Below, one piece after another: positions 5,309-6,069 of a DNA stretch of 6,069 nucleotides. A model generated the notes under the pieces. That model was given only the letters and a program-made list of their open reading frames with translations. It ran no database searches and was not told the DNA's origin. Source of the stretch: Candidatus Latescibacterota bacterium. GTDB lineage: Bacteria; JAAXHH01. Position 1 is the first letter of the stretch, and each line of letters begins with the position of its first letter. The stretch covers positions 1 through 6,069 of the forward strand of contig JAJECR010000197.1 in NCBI GenBank assembly GCA_022821935.1. The letters run 5' to 3'. The translations under genes were made by a program, and so were the position numbers.

Positions 5309-6069
5309 ATGTCCGCTGAAACCACCACCGAAGCCACCCGCCCCCTCGGCCGCCTGTCGCCCCTGAAAATGGCCGCCGTGCCCACCTTCGCCGGCATGCT
5401 GAAGTACATCGGTCCCGGCATCGTCTGGGCCGGGCTGGCCCAGGGCAGCGGCGAGCTCATCTGGTGGCCCTACCTGACCGCCAAGTACGGCGCGGCCTTC
5501 ATCGGCCTGCTCATCCCGGCGGCCCTGATGCAGTTCTGGGTGAACGTGGAGATCGCCCGGTATACGATCATGACGGGCGAGACGGCCCTGACCGGGTTCA
5601 GCCGCATCGGGAAGTGGTACGTGTCGGCCATCTGGGTCGGGGTGTTCCTGGAGAACATCTGGTTCGGCGCCTACGCGTCGGCGGGCGGCGGCGCCCTGGC
5701 AGAGCTTACCGGGTTTCCCTTCGGATGGACGGTCCGCGGCCAGTCGCTTTTTTGGGCCTACCTGACCATCGGTATCTACCTGGTCGCCCTGTTCATGGGC
5801 CGGGTGGTCTACCTGATCGTGGAACGGCTGACCATGGCGGTGGTCGTCATCACGATGGTGGGGATCGCCTTCGCCGTGTTCCAGCGGCCGGTACTGGACG
5901 TGGCGGGCGAATTCTTCGGCGTCCTGCTCACGCCCGGCTACCACAGGCCCGCGAACTGGGATCCCGCCGACCTGTCCACGGTCCTGACCGCCATTGTCTT
6001 CGCCGGCGCCGGCGGCTTTGGCCAGCTCTTCCTCTCCTACTGGATGCGGGACAAGGGCGTGGGGATGTC
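5309..6069 (+). CDS. Nramp-superfamily transporter, divergent, 5' part (3' end outside the window)
   Basis: This frame has no stop before the window edge and encodes 253 residues of a polytopic inner-membrane protein. After a polar N-terminus of about 30 residues comes a first membrane segment starting YIGPGIVWAGLAQGSGE (33-49). Further hydrophobic segments lie near 61-80, 104-125, 147-166, 167-192 and 222-245, the last ending FLSYWMRDKG. GPG-I opening TM1 and the arrangement of segments match the Nramp (PF01566) fold. The TM1 metal motif DPGN reads GSGE here, and the TM6 MPH motif reads as glycine-rich AGAGGFG, so transition-metal transport should not be assumed. Start: an in-frame TAA at 5279-5281 limits the frame, and ATG 5309 is the first start codon after it. 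The Shine-Dalgarno is poor, and Met21 is an alternative. It is transcribed divergently from the amidohydrolase operon, so it could import a substrate for it; this is inference. Confidence 0.85.
   Translation, partial: MSAETTTEATRPLGRLSPLKMAAVPTFAGMLKYIGPGIVWAGLAQGSGELIWWPYLTAKYGAAFIGLLIPAALMQFWVNVEIARYTIMTGETALTGFSRIGKWYVSAIWVGVFLENIWFGAYASAGGGALAELTGFPFGWTVRGQSLFWAYLTIGIYLVALFMGRVVYLIVERLTMAVVVITMVGIAFAVFQRPVLDVAGEFFGVLLTPGYHRPANWDPADLSTVLTAIVFAGAGGFGQLFLSYWMRDKGVGM

Noticed and set aside
5288..5944. Minus-strand frame (218 residues) opposite the transporter
   Set aside because: It is His/Asp/Gly-rich low-information antisense of a clear membrane protein gene, with no domain signal.
1..6069. 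Search for CRISPR-like direct repeats, IS terminal repeats, and rRNA/tRNA genes
   Set aside because: Reading the window showed no regularly spaced repeats, no transposase motif and no structural RNA signature.

Overview
The window is GC-rich, gene-dense bacterial DNA with short or overlapping gene junctions. The families present (Mrp, a PP-loop/NFACT-R type tRNA thiolase-like protein, several amidohydrolase_2 proteins and a divergent Nramp-like transporter) would fit an environmental, possibly uncultured, heterotrophic bacterium. Nothing in the sequence fixes the taxon, so I leave it open.

Layout. (1) Bases 3-2261, plus strand: the 3' end of an Mrp/ApbC-type Fe-S cluster carrier ATPase, then a PP-loop ATPase with a CxxC pair and a distal Cys-Cys pair (predicted tRNA sulfur transferase), then a phospholipase/carboxylesterase-type alpha/beta hydrolase. 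The hydrolase reading frame is extended at its N-terminus by about 40 residues that look like the toxin-binding C-terminal half of a RelB/DinJ antitoxin. (2) Bases 2262-2314: a short convergent gap. (3) Bases 2315-4996, minus strand, read from high to low coordinates: a 71-residue coiled-coil plus one-TM protein, then three consecutive amidohydrolase-fold proteins packed with a 28-nt gap, a zero-nt gap (TAA|ATG) and a 4-nt overlap (GTGA). The first two keep the metal ligands of the fold. The third has lost essentially all of them. (4) Bases 4997-5308: a divergent intergenic region with promoter-like elements. (5) Bases 5309-6069, plus strand: the 5' part of an Nramp-superfamily membrane transporter lacking the classic DPGN metal-binding motif, running off the window.

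How the genes may work together. Mrp and the PP-loop protein plausibly form an Fe-S/tRNA-thiolation pair. The three amidohydrolases look like one translationally coupled catabolic unit (lactonase or decarboxylase/hydrolase chemistry on sugar-acid or aromatic-derived substrates), with the degenerate member as a partner subunit or a re-purposed enzyme. No classical defence system, CRISPR array, IS element or RNA gene was seen. The most unusual items are the antitoxin-tail/esterase fusion and the metal-site-less amidohydrolase.
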